Translations under genes and position numbers: made by a program
Assembly: GCA_014729455.1 (NCBI GenBank)
Contig: WJJW01000022.1
Span: 1 to 6,639 of the forward strand
DNA from: Candidatus Eiseniibacteriota bacterium
GTDB taxonomy: Bacteria; Eisenbacteria; RBG-16-71-46; CAIMUX01; VGJL01
Length of the DNA stretch: 6,639 nucleotides
Direction: 5' to 3'
The notes under the pieces: model-generated
The model's database searches: none
What the model was told of the DNA's origin: nothing
Seen by the model: the letters and a program-made list of their open reading frames with translations, nothing else
In this document: piece after piece, positions 5,568 through 6,639 of the stretch
Layout of the letters: every line of letters begins with the position of its first letter
Position numbering within the stretch: the stretch's first letter is position 1

Positions 5568-6639
5568 ATGATCCGGACGCGACACACCAGACGATTCCGA
5601 TCGCTCCTTCGCGCCGTGGCGGCGTGCGTCGTTCTCGGCGCGCTCGGCGTGGCGCCGGCGTTCGGCCAGTACTTGACCTTCGGCAAGAACAAGGTCCAGT
5701 ACAGTCGCTTCGACTGGCACGTCCTGGAAAGCGCCCACGTGCGGGTCTACTTCTATCCGGAGGAAGAGGAGCTGGCGCGGATCGCGCTCGACATGGCCGA
5801 GGATGGCTACGAGCGGCTCCGGAGGCTGCTCGTCCACGAGATCGAACACCAGATCCCGCTGATCATCTACAGCAGCCATCAGGACTTCGAGCAGACCAAC
5901 ATCACCCCGTTCCTGCTTCCCGAAGGGGTCGCCGGCCTGACCGAGTACGCGCGGGGGAGGGTGCTGGTCCCGTTCAACGGATCCCTGCACGACTTCCGGA
6001 CGACGATCCATCACGAACTGATCCACGTCTTCCAGCTCTCTCTCGAGGAACGGATCTTCTCCCAGCGCGCCCGGACGTCGATGCCCGGGACCCCGCTCTG
6101 GTTCATCGAAGGGCTCGCGGTGCACGGATCGGAGGATCGGGATACCGAAGCGGACATGGTGCTGCGCGACATGGTCCTGACCGGCCGGATCCCGCCGATC
6201 TCGGAGTTCTGGCGCTACAACGGGACCTTCACGCTCTACAAGCTCGGGCAGTCGGTGGTCGACTACATCGCCGAGACGCACGGACCGGATCGGCTGCGCG
6301 CGATCTACGACGCGATGGTCGCTGCGAACAGCTTCGAGGAGGCGGTCGAGGAGGCGCTCGGAGTTCCGATGGAGGAGCTGAGCGCCCGTTGGTCGTACTC
6401 CGTCCGGAGGCTGTACTACCCGGACATCGTGCGTTCCGAGCCGATCTCCTTCAACAGCCGGCGGCTCACCCGAGGGCCGGTCGACTTGAGCCCCGTCCCG
6501 GTGCCGGACGGGGTCCCCGGCTTCGAGAACAAGTTCCTGTTCCTCTCGCCGCGGACCGGCTACACGAACATCTACGCGGCGAGCGACGATCGGCGGGAGA
6601 AGGATCTCGAGACGATCGTGCGCGGCGAACGGGGCAAGC
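5568..6639 (+). CDS. Secreted gluzincin-like (peptidase MA-type) protein with start of a TolB-like beta-propeller; 3' end missing
   Basis: 357 codons are visible and the frame runs off the window. The N-terminus has an Arg-rich n-region (RTRHTRRFRSLLR), a hydrophobic core and a probable signal peptidase site near APAFG-Q (residues 29-34), so the protein is exported. The mature part begins with a conserved-looking block FDWHVLES...VRVYFYPEEEELA, then HELIH (H149, E150, H153) and FIEGLAV with E181, the HExxH...E zinc-ligand layout of gluzincin metallopeptidases of the peptidase MA-like group. From about residue 310 the text LFLSPRTGYTNIYAASDD resembles WD40/TolB-like propeller repeats that usually fill the rest of such proteins. 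Substrate is unknown; a periplasmic or surface role is likely. The start is the first ATG after an in-frame TAG at 5556-5558; an alternative GTG at 5616 would shorten the signal peptide. A possible leaderless promoter is noted just upstream. Confidence 0.85.
   Translation, partial: MIRTRHTRRFRSLLRAVAACVVLGALGVAPAFGQYLTFGKNKVQYSRFDWHVLESAHVRVYFYPEEEELARIALDMAEDGYERLRRLLVHEIEHQIPLIIYSSHQDFEQTNITPFLLPEGVAGLTEYARGRVLVPFNGSLHDFRTTIHHELIHVFQLSLEERIFSQRARTSMPGTPLWFIEGLAVHGSEDRDTEADMVLRDMVLTGRIPPISEFWRYNGTFTLYKLGQSVVDYIAETHGPDRLRAIYDAMVAANSFEEAVEEALGVPMEELSARWSYSVRRLYYPDIVRSEPISFNSRRLTRGPVDLSPVPVPDGVPGFENKFLFLSPRTGYTNIYAASDDRREKDLETIVRGERGK

Noticed and set aside
3864..6281. 805-codon open frame on the minus strand
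   Set aside because: Antisense shadow of two well-supported genes (membrane protein and secreted gluzincin). Its composition is Arg/Pro/Asp/Glu-rich low complexity typical of a high-GC opposite frame, with no recognisable domain, and it crosses the intergenic gap.

Overview
This is a high-GC bacterial window that reads mostly left to right on the + strand. It looks chromosomal and vertically inherited rather than mobile. It holds a housekeeping information-processing cluster followed by two envelope genes: primary sigma factor (5' end cut off), tRNA with anticodon CAU, tRNA-Val(CAC), a coiled-coil/zinc-ribbon protein of the COG1579 type, RNase P RNA, a large polytopic membrane protein resembling GT-C glycosyltransferases, and the start of a secreted HExxH (gluzincin) protein leading into a TolB-like propeller (3' end cut off). 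I see no transposase, phage gene, CRISPR array or defence gene.

Region by region: 1-1527 is RpoD from region 1.2 to the stop. A well-formed sigma70-type promoter (TTGACC, 17 nt, TAGCGT) lies just after it and precedes the two tRNAs (1623-1804). A GC-rich hairpin with a short T run (1825-1861) closes the tRNA unit. The zinc-ribbon protein occupies 1902-2627. RNase P RNA begins about 20 nt after its stop codon and folds as a bacterial type A RNA to about 3066. The reading frame of the membrane protein opens at an ATG (3009) that lies inside the RNase P RNA, so the two genes overlap or the protein starts downstream at a rare codon. A 75-nt gap (5493-5567) holds an imperfect inverted repeat and a TAGAAT box placed where it would give a leaderless transcript of the last gene.

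The organism is a bacterium: it has RpoD with regions 1.2-4 and a type A RNase P RNA. GC content is high and neither tRNA gene encodes its 3' CCA. The secreted gluzincin/TolB-like protein and the general style suggest an uncultivated lineage near the FCB superphylum (for example Eisenbacteria- or Latescibacteria-like), but that placement is a low-confidence inference.

Functionally, the first part supplies transcription initiation, tRNAs and the ribozyme that trims tRNA 5' ends. The second part appears to build or modify the envelope. I did not find a clearly new system. The most interesting points are the rnpB/membrane-protein overlap with an SD-led short ORF inside rnpB, the apparent loss of the CCA-binding GGU motif in RNase P L15 alongside CCA-less tRNA genes, and the possible leaderless start at 5568.
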